A stretch of 64,000 bases of DNA, taken from the NCBI RefSeq assembly GCF_035984415.1, contig NZ_CP130720.1, positions 6,634,001-6,698,000 on the forward strand. The letters are read 5' to 3'. The position numbers and the translations under genes are program-made. The first letter of the stretch is position 1; each line of letters begins with the position of its first letter. Origin of the DNA: Streptomyces sp. NBC_01296. Lineage in GTDB: Bacteria; Actinomycetota; Actinomycetes; Streptomycetales; Streptomycetaceae. Below, piece after piece: positions 25,033 to 32,993 of the stretch. Below the pieces are notes generated by a model. The model did no database searches. It saw nothing but the letters and a program-made list of their open reading frames with translations, and was not told the origin of the DNA.

Positions 25033-25269
25033 CGAGGCCGCCCGCCCCCTCGATACTGGCTCACCAACCGCTTCCACGCCTACTCCGCACGCATGGGCCT
25101 CCTGTGGCGCACCCCCGTCCGGCACGAGCCTTGGCCACTGGTCCACGCGACGACGGTGGCTCTCACGCAGACCCCCACCCGGGCCGCCGGCCTACCCGAC
25201 CCCGAAACAGAGCCGACAACCCACACGTCCCCCTGCGTCGGACCGGTCAGACTCGGCCCGGCCCGGCCC
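25033..25269 (+). pseudogene. Fragment of a DUF2071 (YqjF-like) protein
   Basis: The reading frame gives RYWLTNRFHAYSAR, TPVRHEPWPL, a spaced acidic/Thr-rich strand and RAAGLPDPE, which match the C-terminal part of DUF2071 proteins (typical pattern: LTARW, HEPWPL, AAGLPAP, then an SPGV-like segment). The N-terminal two thirds are missing, and no credible start or ribosome site precedes it. It is therefore a gene remnant carried in the inverted-repeat-bounded segment. The rest of 24927-25368 shows only the hairpin at 24937 and no convincing gene. Confidence 0.5.
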
Positions 25270-25368
25270 GACCCGCCTGAGCCACCTGGGCAGGCCGGCG
25301 TCACCTGGCCGCCAAGCCCTAGATCCAGGAGTGCGTCTTTGAGCCCGGTCAGGATCGGCCCGACCGAG

Positions 25369-26244
25369 TCAGCGGGAATCCGTTGCGTCGTCCTCGTCCG
25401 GGCCGGGAGCTGCCGTGCCGCCGGCGGCCTGGCGGGCGGCTCGTTCCGCGCGGAGTTCTTCGGCGACCTCGTAGGCACGGCCCGGGTCGTAGACGGTGAC
25501 CGAAGTGCCAGGGCTGTACATCGCGGATGCCCGGGGCGTGTACCCATAGCTCTCGACGCGGCGCCGGGCGGCTATGCCGTCGACCTCGCCGATGGGTACC
25601 CGCCACAGCTCGGCGGTGTGGGACGGGGTCCACCACTCGTCCGGACGCACGAAGTCTCGCTTGACGTCCGTCCGACGCTCCACCGCCACCTGGGCCGGGG
25701 CGAGTTGCTCGGTCAACCAGCTGGTCAGCACCTGTGCATCGACCCGAGAGAGCGGTGCGAAGGTCGCCGGTTCGCACTCCACCGTCTCGTCGCGGGTATG
25801 CAGCATCACCTTGATCGACTTTCGCTGCCCGAGACTGAGTCGCTCGATGACGACGACTCGCTGCAGATCAGCCATCGCCATGGTCGACGAACGCAGAAAG
25901 CGGGCGATGACGACCTGGGCCGGAGTTCCCCGGGGGCGGAACTCGACCCACCGCACCGTCGCGGACACCGTGACGCACACCACCGCCACGATGAGCAGGA
26001 TCATTCCGACGACCGTGAGCGCCAGGAGGACCCACAGAACGCCCCAGGTGACGGAACTCCCCGAGATCACGGCGCCCAGCAGAACGCCCAGCAGCAGGGG
26101 GGCGGCGACCACCGCCGGGACCACGATGCTCGCGCCGACCCCGAACGCCAGATGGCGGACCCGGCTGGGGACGAACAGCAGCCGCCATCCGTCCCTCACG
26201 GGTAACACAACTTTCGCCAGCGGGCCAGAACGCTGAGATCTCAT
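25369..26244 (-). CDS. Hypothetical membrane protein
   Basis: A 291-residue protein with two adjacent hydrophobic helices (about residues 32-60 and 66-95) and a soluble C-terminal domain of roughly 190 residues with no motif I recognise. Its final 40 residues are Glu/Arg/Ala-rich. The ATG at 26244 is supported by TACCTT exactly 6 nt upstream, a leaderless arrangement. It is the only long, intact-looking gene inside the inverted-repeat-bounded segment. Base composition looks slightly less biased than the surroundings, which may reflect transfer. Confidence 0.65.
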   Translation of the reverse strand: MRSQRSGPLAKVVLPVRDGWRLLFVPSRVRHLAFGVGASIVVPAVVAAPLLLGVLLGAVISGSSVTWGVLWVLLALTVVGMILLIVAVVCVTVSATVRWVEFRPRGTPAQVVIARFLRSSTMAMADLQRVVVIERLSLGQRKSIKVMLHTRDETVECEPATFAPLSRVDAQVLTSWLTEQLAPAQVAVERRTDVKRDFVRPDEWWTPSHTAELWRVPIGEVDGIAARRRVESYGYTPRASAMYSPGTSVTVYDPGRAYEVAEELRAERAARQAAGGTAAPGPDEDDATDSR

Positions 26245-26331
26245 GGCTCAAAGGTAGGACCGTGCAAAGGAGTTCGTAAGGCCACTGCGAGCCGCACCTT
26301 CTCGAGGACGGGAACCGCAGGCGACAGCGCG

Positions 26332-26427
26332 TCAGCCGGTCAGGTGGGTGCAGAGGTCGGCCACGGCTTGGGGGTCCGGGTAGGCCGCGAGTTGTTCCAG
26401 GGGCAGCGGCTGGCTGGCGGGGTCCAG
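26332..26427 (-). pseudogene. C-terminal gene remnant of unknown origin
   Basis: The frame ending at 26332 reads LDPASQPLPLEQLAAYPDP then QAVADLCTHLTG and a stop. This looks like a genuine, amphipathic protein C-terminus with streptomycete codon use, but upstream the frame becomes Arg/Pro-rich and noncoding in appearance. I do not recognise the parent family. The rest of 26245-26513 holds nothing else that I can support. Confidence 0.3.
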
Positions 26428-26513
26428 CCGAGTCGCCGAGGGAAGCGAAGGCCCAGAGCGGGTGATGGCGCGGCGCGGCGGCGGGCGGTGCCGCCTGACG
26501 GGCGCCGGAGCGG

Positions 26514-26989
26514 TCAGAGCTCCGAGGTGTCGACCACGGCGACGTCCGGCTGGGTCCGCAGGGTCGGGAGGGGGACGACGAGGACGGGGCACGCCGCGTG
26601 CGCGGCGCAGTACCGTGCGGTGGAGAACCCGGGCAGCAGGCGTCGTCGCCGGGCGCCGACGACGAGGAGGTCGCCGTCCCGGTCGGCGGTCCGGGTGAGG
26701 ACCGGTCCGGCGCCGCCCAGGGCGGCGACGGCCGAGAAGCGGACACCGGGAGGGCGGCCGCCCGTTCCGAAGACGGATTCGAGGACGCCTGCCAGCGCCC
26801 GCTCCGCCATGGTCCGCTCCACCATGATGTGATCGGCGCTGTGGACGTTGGGAGTGGTCGCCATCACGGCCAGTACTTCGGCATCGAAGCGCCGGGCCTC
26901 GGTCACGGCACGGTGCAGGGCGGTGATGCTTCCCATGGAACCGCTGACACCACGACGACCCGCCGGTAACCCTCGTGCATCACGTTCAT
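26514..26989 (-). pseudogene. Universal stress protein gene with a 1-nt frameshift
   Basis: Two frames join into one UspA-type protein. The first gives MNVMHEGYRRVVV from the ATG at 26989; the second gives GVSGSMGSITALHRAV and continues to a proper C-terminus with LLVVGARRRRLLPGF and CPVLVVPLP. The expected junction RVVVGVSGS needs one extra G where the sequence (about 26949-26953) has one fewer, so a single-base deletion breaks the gene, or the base call is wrong. Usp proteins bind ATP and act in dormancy or stress. An AAGG lies before the start. Confidence 0.72.
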
Positions 26990-27090
26990 CACGCCTTCCC
27001 TGAGCCAGGCCAATGTCAAAAGGGTAGGAATCGGTCCCGGCCGGGCCCTCCACCGTTCGGACCCCGGGGCGGACGGTTCCGGGGGCCCGG

Positions 27091-27291
27091 TCAGGGGGCC
27101 TGAGGGAGCAGGGCACCGGCACCGGACGTTCGCCTGGCAGGCCCGCCGGGCGGCCGGCTCTCTCCTGACGGGGGGCGGGCCCACCACGCCTCACCCTCGT
27201 GCGAGCGGTTGCGAAGCGCCCGCTCCAACGTCTCGACCACCACCTCGTGAGGCAGCGCGGGCGGATTCTCGAAGCGCAGATGAGAGTGCAT
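27091..27291 (-). CDS. Possible small protein near the right end of the element
   Basis: A 66-residue frame whose first 37 residues (MHSHLRFENPPALPHEVV, then VETLERALRNRSHEG) look like real protein, while the rest is Pro/Gly/Arg-rich and may be read past a frameshift. TAGCCT lies exactly 6 nt before the ATG, suggesting a leaderless promoter. No family is recognised. It could be an intact small gene or a decayed one. The remaining parts of 26990-27352 show no other gene. Confidence 0.35.
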   Translation of the reverse strand: MHSHLRFENPPALPHEVVVETLERALRNRSHEGEAWWARPPSGESRPPGGPARRTSGAGALLPQAP

Positions 27292-27326
27292 CCCACGAGG
27301 CTACGGGCCTGCGACCACGGCGAGAC

Positions 27327-27352
27327 CAGGGCAAACGCTGCCTGATGCGGCA
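27327..27352 (-). repeat. Right terminal inverted repeat
   Basis: This is the inverted copy of 24901-24926 with two mismatches. It ends directly against the CTAG that contains the stop codon of the ASCH-domain gene. Confidence 0.85.
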
Positions 27353-27784
27353 CTAGGTCGTTCGTAGACGTTCGACGACCCGGAAGCGTTCCGCGACGAC
27401 CAGCGTGTCGTCGGCCACCGTGAACTCCGGGTCCCCGAGCGCCTCGCGGATCTCCGGCCCGTGCCAGAACCGCTCGTGGGAAACACGCCATTCGGCCACG
27501 GACGCGTACCCCTCGCCTTCGTCCAAGGCGTGCCGGAGGTCCACCTCCGCGAGCGGTAGAACGCGTACGTCCGTCACCTCCAGGACGGCCACCGGACGCT
27601 CCGCGGAGTCCATGACCGCCATCCGCCCGCCCACCACCGGCAGGGGGTCGCCCGTGGCCTCGTATTCGGTCAGCAACCCGGTCGTCGTGGTCTTCGCGCC
27701 GTTCAGCACCGCTGCCACCAGGCTGTCGCGCAGGGGCCCGGGTAAGGCGAACAGGGCGGGCGGGAGATCGTCGTGGGTCGTCAT
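27353..27784 (-). CDS. ASCH-domain protein
   Basis: A 143-residue protein with the ASCH fold pattern: an N-terminal helix, LRDSLVAAVLNGAKTTTTGLL (substrate-site Lys-Thr-rich helix), a central beta-barrel (VLEVTDVRVLPLAEVD) and the FWHGPEI segment. ASCH proteins resemble the PUA fold and bind RNA or modified nucleosides; some are amidohydrolases of acetylated cytidine. TAGGGT lies exactly 6 nt before the ATG at 27784, so the mRNA is probably leaderless. The TAG stop lies within the CTAG flank of the inverted-repeat-bounded segment. Confidence 0.85.
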   Translation of the reverse strand: MTTHDDLPPALFALPGPLRDSLVAAVLNGAKTTTTGLLTEYEATGDPLPVVGGRMAVMDSAERPVAVLEVTDVRVLPLAEVDLRHALDEGEGYASVAEWRVSHERFWHGPEIREALGDPEFTVADDTLVVAERFRVVERLRTT

Positions 27785-27979
27785 GGGCCCACCCTAGGGC
27801 CGATCCCGCGGCGGCCGCGAACCGATTTGTTCCGCCCCAACTGGCGTCATGTACATACCAGTTGAAACGCGCCACGCAGTGGACTGGACCTTGACGCGGA
27901 GCTGTGCCTACCGCTTTGCTGTGCGTGATCATCCAGCCAACCGTCCGCCCGCGCCCGTGCCCTGGAGGGAATCCCGCGG

Positions 27980-28927
27980 ATGTCCCCGCCTCCGCCGCCC
28001 CTCGGCCGCGCCCGCAAGCGGGACGCCCAGCTCTTCGACCCGGCCCTCTGCGACACCGAACTGGTCGACGTGCGCGCCCAGTTCACCCAGGGCCGCTGGG
28101 CCAAGGCCCGCTCCCTCCTCGTCGGCACCGGCGACGACTGGGACCGCCGCGGCCACCGCGTCGTCGTACTCGCCGAGACCCCGGCGGCCACCGCCTGGGC
28201 CCGCGAATGGCTGCTCGCCGAACCCGACAGCCCCGACGCCGCCACCCTGCTCGCCTGCGCCGCCGTCTTCTCCGCCCTGCGCCGCAAGGGCACGCCCGAG
28301 GCCGCCGAGCAGGCCTGCCGCCGGGCCGCCGCCCTGCTCCCCGCCGACCCCACCCCCTGGCTGGGGCTGCTCATGCTCTCCCGCGCCTTCGGCACCGAGG
28401 AGGAGTTCAGCCGCCACTTCGACCAGGTCCGGGCCCGCCACCGCGAGCACCACCACGCCCACCACCTGATGGTCGCCAGGCTGGCCGAGCACACCCCCGG
28501 CGCCGGCCACGACCCGCTCCACGAGGTCTACGACTTCGCCGCCTGGGCCGCCGAGGAGTCCCCGGCCGACTCTCCGCTCGCCGTCCTCCCGGTCATCGCC
28601 CACGCCGAGCGCTACCGCGTGCTCGCCGCCACCGAGGGCCGCACGCCCGACGGCGCCGCAGCCCACTGGTCGAGCCGCCGCGCCCGCCAGGCGCTGCGCT
28701 CCGCCTTCGACTGGTGGCTCGAATGGGAACGCGAGGACCACCCCCGCAACCGGGTCGACCTCAACTTCCTGGCCCACGCCAAGCTCTGCGAGGGCCGCCC
28801 GGCCGAAGCCGCCGCCCTCTTCCACCGCATCGGCAGCCACGCCACGCCCGCCCCCTGGTCCTATCCGGACCTCGACCCGCACAAGGCCTTCCTCGCCGCC
28901 CGCAGCGCCGCGCTCGGCACGGCCTGA
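27980..28927 (+). CDS. Conserved hypothetical, TPR-like helical protein
   Basis: A 315-residue soluble protein made of helical, tetratricopeptide-like repeats rich in Ala, Arg and Trp (for example ARSLLVGTGDDWDRRGHRV, AATLLACAAVFSAL and AEAAALFHRIG). There is no catalytic motif. Similar proteins are common in streptomycetes and are unassigned. The ATG at 27980 follows GGAGGGA. It is 72 bp upstream of the APC permease on the same strand and may be cotranscribed. The 195-bp gap upstream of it holds no gene. Confidence 0.7.
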   Translation: MSPPPPPLGRARKRDAQLFDPALCDTELVDVRAQFTQGRWAKARSLLVGTGDDWDRRGHRVVVLAETPAATAWAREWLLAEPDSPDAATLLACAAVFSALRRKGTPEAAEQACRRAAALLPADPTPWLGLLMLSRAFGTEEEFSRHFDQVRARHREHHHAHHLMVARLAEHTPGAGHDPLHEVYDFAAWAAEESPADSPLAVLPVIAHAERYRVLAATEGRTPDGAAAHWSSRRARQALRSAFDWWLEWEREDHPRNRVDLNFLAHAKLCEGRPAEAAALFHRIGSHATPAPWSYPDLDPHKAFLAARSAALGTA

Positions 28928-28999
28928 CGCGCACCCCCGCTCCACAGCACCCCGCCCCACCCCGCTCCGCTCGACCCTCCCCCGAAAGGACACCCCGCC

Positions 29000-30544
29000 A
29001 TGGCGACGGGCAGATCCACCACGCTCAGCACCGGGCCCGAGATCCGCACCTACAAGGGCCAGGACCGCGCCCTGCGCGCCGACCGCCTCGGCACGGCCGG
29101 CCTGCTGCTCTCCGTACTGGCCGCCAGCGCACCCCTGATGGTGGTCGCCGGCGTGATGCCCACCACCTTCGGCGTCATGGGCGTCGTCGGCCAGCCGCTG
29201 CTGTTCGTGATCCTCGGCATCGTCCTCGCGCTCTTCAGCATCGGCTACGCCGAGATGAGCCGGCACGTCCACAACGCCGGCGCCTTCTACGCGTACATCG
29301 CCCGCGGCCTCGGCCCCACCGCGGGCGCCGGCGCCTCGCTCGTCGCCCTCGTCGCGTACAGCGCCATGCAGGTCGGCGTCTACGGCATCCTCGGCTTCGA
29401 GATCTCCGGCCTCTTCGCCACGTACCTCCACACCAACGTCGCCTGGTGGATACCGGCCCTGGCCGCCGTCGCCGTCACCGGCGCGCTCGGCTGGCTCAAG
29501 ATCGACCTCAACGCCCGCGTCCTCGGCGTCCTCCTCCTCATCGAGTGCGCCCTCGTCGTCGTCTTCGACGTCGCCGCCCTGGGTGACCCCGGCCCCGAAG
29601 GCCTCTCGCTGCACGCGTTCAACCCCGAGACGCTCGGCGGCGCCGGACTCGGCACGGCCCTCTGCTTCTGCATCGCCGCCTTCGTCGGCTTCGAACAGTC
29701 CCCGGTCTACGCCGAGGAGACCAGCAAGCCCCACATCGTCGTCTCCCGCGTGATGTTCCTCGCCGTCGGCTTCGTCGCCCTCTTCTTCGCGTTCAGCGCC
29801 TGGGCCCTCACCGTCGCCACCGGCCCCTCCGAGGTCGTCAAGACCTCCGCCGAAGCCGGCCCCGGCCTGCTCTTCCAGCTCACCGAGGGCCGCCTCGGCG
29901 CCACCTTCACCGACGTCCTGCACGTCCTCTTCGTGACCGGCATGTTCGCCGCCATGCTCAGCTTCCACAACGTGGTCGCCCGCTACGCCTTCGCCATGGG
30001 CCGCGAGGGCCTGCTCCCGGCCGCCTTCGGCCGCACCAGCGCGGGCACCGGCGCCCCCGCCACCGGCTCCCTCCTGCAGACCGTCATCGCCACCCTCGTC
30101 GTCCTCGCCTTCGCCTTCACCGACGACAAGCCGGCCGGCGACCCCACCACGCCCGTCCTGCACCTGTTCACCTGGATGGGCAGCGTCGGCGCCCTCGGCG
30201 TGACCCTTCTCATGGCCGCCGCCTCCTTCGCCGTCATCGCCTTCTTCGTCCGCCGCGGCACCGCCGGCGCCCAGGTCTGGCGGCTCGTCGCGGCCGGCGC
30301 CGCCGGAGTCGCCCTGCTCGGCATCGCCGGGTACACCGTGAGGGACTTCGGCGTCCTGGTCGGCGCCGAGGAGGGCTCCGCCCTCAGCTGGCTCCTGCCC
30401 GGGATCATCGGCGCCGCCGTGGTGGGAGGACTGCTGTACGGGGTCGTCCTGCGGCGCAGCCGCCCCGAGGTACACGCCCGCATCGGGCTCGGGAACGAGG
30501 CCTTCCGCCTCGACCAGGCCGCGGAGGCCGACCCCCGCGACTGA
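29000..30544 (+). CDS. APC-family amino acid permease
   Basis: A 514-residue integral membrane protein with about twelve hydrophobic helices, beginning with LGTAGLLLSVLAASAPLMVV and the MPTTFGVMG turn, and the conserved YAEMSRHVHNAGAFYAYIARGLG block of APC transporters. It most likely imports an amino acid or amine by H+ symport; the substrate is not predictable. The ATG at 29000 follows GAAAGGA. A 12-bp-stem terminator follows 29 bp after the stop, ending the unit. Confidence 0.9.
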   Translation: MATGRSTTLSTGPEIRTYKGQDRALRADRLGTAGLLLSVLAASAPLMVVAGVMPTTFGVMGVVGQPLLFVILGIVLALFSIGYAEMSRHVHNAGAFYAYIARGLGPTAGAGASLVALVAYSAMQVGVYGILGFEISGLFATYLHTNVAWWIPALAAVAVTGALGWLKIDLNARVLGVLLLIECALVVVFDVAALGDPGPEGLSLHAFNPETLGGAGLGTALCFCIAAFVGFEQSPVYAEETSKPHIVVSRVMFLAVGFVALFFAFSAWALTVATGPSEVVKTSAEAGPGLLFQLTEGRLGATFTDVLHVLFVTGMFAAMLSFHNVVARYAFAMGREGLLPAAFGRTSAGTGAPATGSLLQTVIATLVVLAFAFTDDKPAGDPTTPVLHLFTWMGSVGALGVTLLMAAASFAVIAFFVRRGTAGAQVWRLVAAGAAGVALLGIAGYTVRDFGVLVGAEEGSALSWLLPGIIGAAVVGGLLYGVVLRRSRPEVHARIGLGNEAFRLDQAAEADPRD

Positions 30545-30573
30545 CCCCCTCCGCCTCGCTTTCGAGCTCGTAC

Positions 30574-30613
30574 GAAGCCCCCGGCACCTGTTTCCATGGT
30601 CGCCGGGGGCTTC
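30574..30613. terminator. Hairpin terminator after the APC permease
   Basis: GAAGCCCCCGGC (30574-30585) and GCCGGGGGCTTC (30602-30613) form a perfect 12-bp stem with a 16-nt loop. Confidence 0.85.
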
Positions 30614-30762
30614 TGCGCGAGGAGGGCGGGTTTTGGCCGTGGCCCGGGCTCATGGTCTCCTGTGTCGACAAAACCATCCGACCTCGCACAGGTGACCACC
30701 ACCCAGCTCCCCTGCGCGGCGGCCCGGACCTGCCTGTCCCACCCACGAAGGCGAAGTCCTAC

Positions 30763-32199
30763 ATGAGTGACCGCACCTTGACCGAGGCCCCGGCCCCGGC
30801 GTCCGCCCGCCACGTCGACGCCGGTGACGAGGGCTACAGCAAGGACCTCAAGTCCCGCCACATCAACATGATCGCGATCGGCGGGGCGATAGGCACCGGC
30901 CTGTTCCTCGGCGCCGGAGGCCGGCTCGCGAACGCCGGCCCCTCCCTCGCGATCGCCTACGCGGTGTGCGGCATCTTCGCCTTCTTCGTCGTCCGGGCCC
31001 TGGGCGAGCTCGTGCTCTACCGGCCCTCCTCCGGCGCGTTCGTCTCGTACGCGCGCGAGTTCATGGGGGAGAAGGGCGCCTACACGGCCGGCTGGCTGTA
31101 CTTCCTGAACTGGTCCACGACCACCGTGGCCGACATCACCGCCGCCGCGACCTACGCGCACTTCTGGTCCCTGTTCACCAGCGTCCCGCAGTGGATCCTC
31201 GCCCTGATCGCCCTCGCCGTGGTCCTCACCGCGAACCTGATCTCGGTGAAGTACTTCGGCGAGATGGAGTTCTGGTTCTCCCTCATCAAGGTCGCCGCCC
31301 TGGCGATCTTCCTGATCGTCGCGATCTACCTCGTCGCCACCAGCCACGACATCGGCGGCTACACCCCGGGCCTGTCCACCATCACCGACAACGGCGGCAT
31401 CTTCCCGTCCGGGGTCCTGCCGATGCTCCTGGTGGTCCAGGGCGTCGTCTTCGCGTACGCCTCCGTCGAGCTGTGCGGCGTCGCCGCGGGCGAGACCGAG
31501 AACCCCGAGAAGATCATGCCGAAGGCGATCAACTCGATCATGTGGCGCGTCGGCCTCTTCTACGTCGGCTCCGTCGTCCTGCTCGCGATGCTCCTGCCGT
31601 ACACCGCGTACTCCTCCGACCAGAGCCCCTTCGTCACCGTCTTCGACAAGCTCGGCATCCCCGGCACCGCCGGCATCATGAACCTGGTCGTCCTGACCGC
31701 CGCGCTCTCCAGCCTGAACTCCGGCCTCTACTCCACCGGGCGCATCCTGCGCTCGATGGCCATGTCCGGCTCCGCGCCCAAGTTCACCGCCCGCATGAAC
31801 AAGGGCAAGGTCCCCTACGGCGGCGTGCTCTTCACCGCCGCCTTCGGCCTCGCCGGCGTCGGCCTGAACTACCTGATGCCGAAGGACGCCTTCGAGCTGG
31901 TCCTGAACTTCGCCTCGCTGGGCATCCTCGGCACCTGGGCCATGGTCATGATCTGCTCGCTGTTCTTCTGGCGCCGCGCGCAGGAGGGCAGCCTCGAGCG
32001 CCCGTCCTACCGCCTGCCCTGGGCCCCGTACACGCAGATCGTCACGCTGGTGTTCCTGCTCACCGTGCTGGTCCTGATGTGGTGCGACGGCGGCGTCGGC
32101 CGCACCACGGTCCTGTGCGTCCCCGTCATCGGGGCCGCCCTCGTCGGCGGCTGGTTCCTGGTCCGCCGCCGCGTGGCGGAGATCGCCGCGAACCGCTGA
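30763..32199 (+). CDS. ansP: Amino acid permease, L-asparagine/GABA permease type
   Basis: A 478-residue AAT-subfamily permease with about twelve membrane helices. The N-terminal signature LKSRHINMIAIGGAIGTGLF (residues 27-46), FVSYAREFMG and LSSLNSGLYSTGRILRSM match the AnsP/GabP group; AnsP is the closest by overall pattern, though the substrate remains inferred. It carries out proton-coupled uptake across the cell membrane. The ATG at 30763 follows GAAGGCGAAG. It is a single-gene unit, with terminators at 30574 (upstream) and 32218 (downstream). Confidence 0.85.
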   Translation: MSDRTLTEAPAPASARHVDAGDEGYSKDLKSRHINMIAIGGAIGTGLFLGAGGRLANAGPSLAIAYAVCGIFAFFVVRALGELVLYRPSSGAFVSYAREFMGEKGAYTAGWLYFLNWSTTTVADITAAATYAHFWSLFTSVPQWILALIALAVVLTANLISVKYFGEMEFWFSLIKVAALAIFLIVAIYLVATSHDIGGYTPGLSTITDNGGIFPSGVLPMLLVVQGVVFAYASVELCGVAAGETENPEKIMPKAINSIMWRVGLFYVGSVVLLAMLLPYTAYSSDQSPFVTVFDKLGIPGTAGIMNLVVLTAALSSLNSGLYSTGRILRSMAMSGSAPKFTARMNKGKVPYGGVLFTAAFGLAGVGLNYLMPKDAFELVLNFASLGILGTWAMVMICSLFFWRRAQEGSLERPSYRLPWAPYTQIVTLVFLLTVLVLMWCDGGVGRTTVLCVPVIGAALVGGWFLVRRRVAEIAANR

Positions 32200-32217
32200 C
32201 GGCCCGGCCGTGAACGA

Positions 32218-32248
32218 AGAAGGACCCCGCCCGAGGCGGGGTCCTTCT
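32218..32248. terminator. Hairpin terminator after ansP
   Basis: A perfect 14-bp stem, AGAAGGACCCCGCC with its complement, closes a CGA loop. It lies between the convergent permease and PhnA-type genes and can serve both strands. Confidence 0.92.
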
Positions 32249-32283
32249 CGTCGTTGCGGGGCTCGTCGTGACGAGTCTGCGGA

Positions 32284-32643
32284 TCAGGCCTTCTTGACCA
32301 CGCCGGACTTCAGCTGCATGGCGCCGAAGCCCTCGATCCGGCAGTCGATGTCGTGGCCGTCCACGCCGTCGATGAGCCGGATGTTGCGCACCTTCGTGCC
32401 CGCCTTGATCCCGGACGGGCTGCCCTTGACCTTGAGCGCCTTGACCACGGTCACGCTGTCGCCGTCGCTCAGGACGTTGCCGACGGCGTCCTTGACGACC
32501 CGCTCCCCGGAACCGGCCCCGTCCTGCGCACCGCCCTCGGCGGGAACCCATTCGTGGCCGCACTCGGGGCACACCACGAGGGCGTTCATCTCATAGGTGT
32601 ACTCACAGGAGCATTTCGGGCAAGGAGGAAGGTTCTCGATCAC
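32284..32643 (-). CDS. PhnA/YjdM-family zinc-ribbon protein
   Basis: A 119-residue protein with an N-terminal zinc ribbon (CPKC and CPEC, about residues 7-27) and a C-terminal PhnA domain (VLSDGDSVTVVKALKVKG, DIDCRIEG). It is annotated in many genomes as an alkylphosphonate utilization protein, but its function is unknown and it is unrelated to the phosphonoacetate hydrolase also called PhnA. The GTG at 32643 is chosen because TACCCT lies exactly 6 nt upstream (leaderless) and the protein begins VIENLPPCPKC. It converges with ansP. Confidence 0.87.
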   Translation of the reverse strand: MIENLPPCPKCSCEYTYEMNALVVCPECGHEWVPAEGGAQDGAGSGERVVKDAVGNVLSDGDSVTVVKALKVKGSPSGIKAGTKVRNIRLIDGVDGHDIDCRIEGFGAMQLKSGVVKKA

Positions 32644-32706
32644 ACCTTCAGGGTAGCCCGCCCCGGAACGGGTCGAACAAACGCAGAGGAACGCCGCAAA
32701 ACGCGA

Positions 32707-32730
32707 AGAACCCCACCGAAGTGGGGTTCT
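32707..32730 (-). terminator. tRNA-Leu terminator hairpin
   Basis: AGAACCCCAC (32707-32716) and GTGGGGTTCT (32721-32730) form a perfect 10-bp stem with a CGAA tetraloop, 10 bp beyond the 3' end of the tRNA. Confidence 0.9.
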
Positions 32731-32739
32731 CGCTCTGTG

Positions 32740-32824
32740 TGTCCGAGGGGGGACTTGAACCCCCACGCCCGATAAAGGGCACTAGCACCTCAAGCTAGCG
32801 CGTCTGCCATTCCGCCACCCGGAC
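32740..32824 (-). tRNA. tRNA-Leu (anticodon GAG)
   Basis: An 85-nt class II tRNA. The acceptor stem is GTCCGGG paired with CTCGGAC plus discriminator A. The anticodon stem CTAGC/GCTAG encloses the loop TTGAGGT (anticodon GAG, reads CUC and CUU). A long variable arm and a T-loop GTTCAAGTC are present. The 3' CCA is not encoded. A tetraloop terminator follows. Confidence 0.95.
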
Positions 32825-32993
32825 AAGGTGTCTGTCTCGCGTCCCTCGCGGGCCGTTCCGACGTGGAAAACATTACCAAACATTCCGGGGTCCTCGATCA
32901 CGCCCCCCGACGGCCGGGGATCGCCCTTGGGGAGAGCCGTCCCACGCGCGAGGATGGGGAGGCAGTCGGCACCGATCAGTGGGAGGAAGCAGC

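Larger units (their letters stand above)
24897..27356. mobile_element. 2.45-kb segment with 26-bp terminal inverted repeats and CTAG flanks
   Basis: The inverted repeats (24901-24926 and 27327-27352) match in 24 of 26 positions and begin TGCCGCATCAGGCA. Each is flanked outside by CTAG, as expected for a 4-bp target duplication of the IS5-group type. Joining the flanks at one CTAG would restore two convergent genes whose TAG stops overlap within that CTAG. Inside are a DUF2071 fragment, a membrane protein gene, an unknown C-terminal fragment, a frameshifted universal stress protein gene and a small open frame. No transposase is recognisable, so if mobile it is non-autonomous or decayed. The call is an inference from structure. 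Confidence 0.6.

Noticed and set aside
24897..27356. A transposase gene within the inverted-repeat-bounded segment
   Set aside because: All frames in the segment were read; none shows a DDE, HUH or recombinase pattern. The long plus-strand frame across 24946-26205 is antisense to the membrane gene after the DUF2071 fragment.
27929..30475. An 848-codon open frame opposite the TPR-like protein and APC permease genes
   Set aside because: Its product is almost only Gly, Ala, Asp and Glu, the usual antisense artefact of high-GC coding DNA. The plus-strand genes have ribosome sites and recognisable families.
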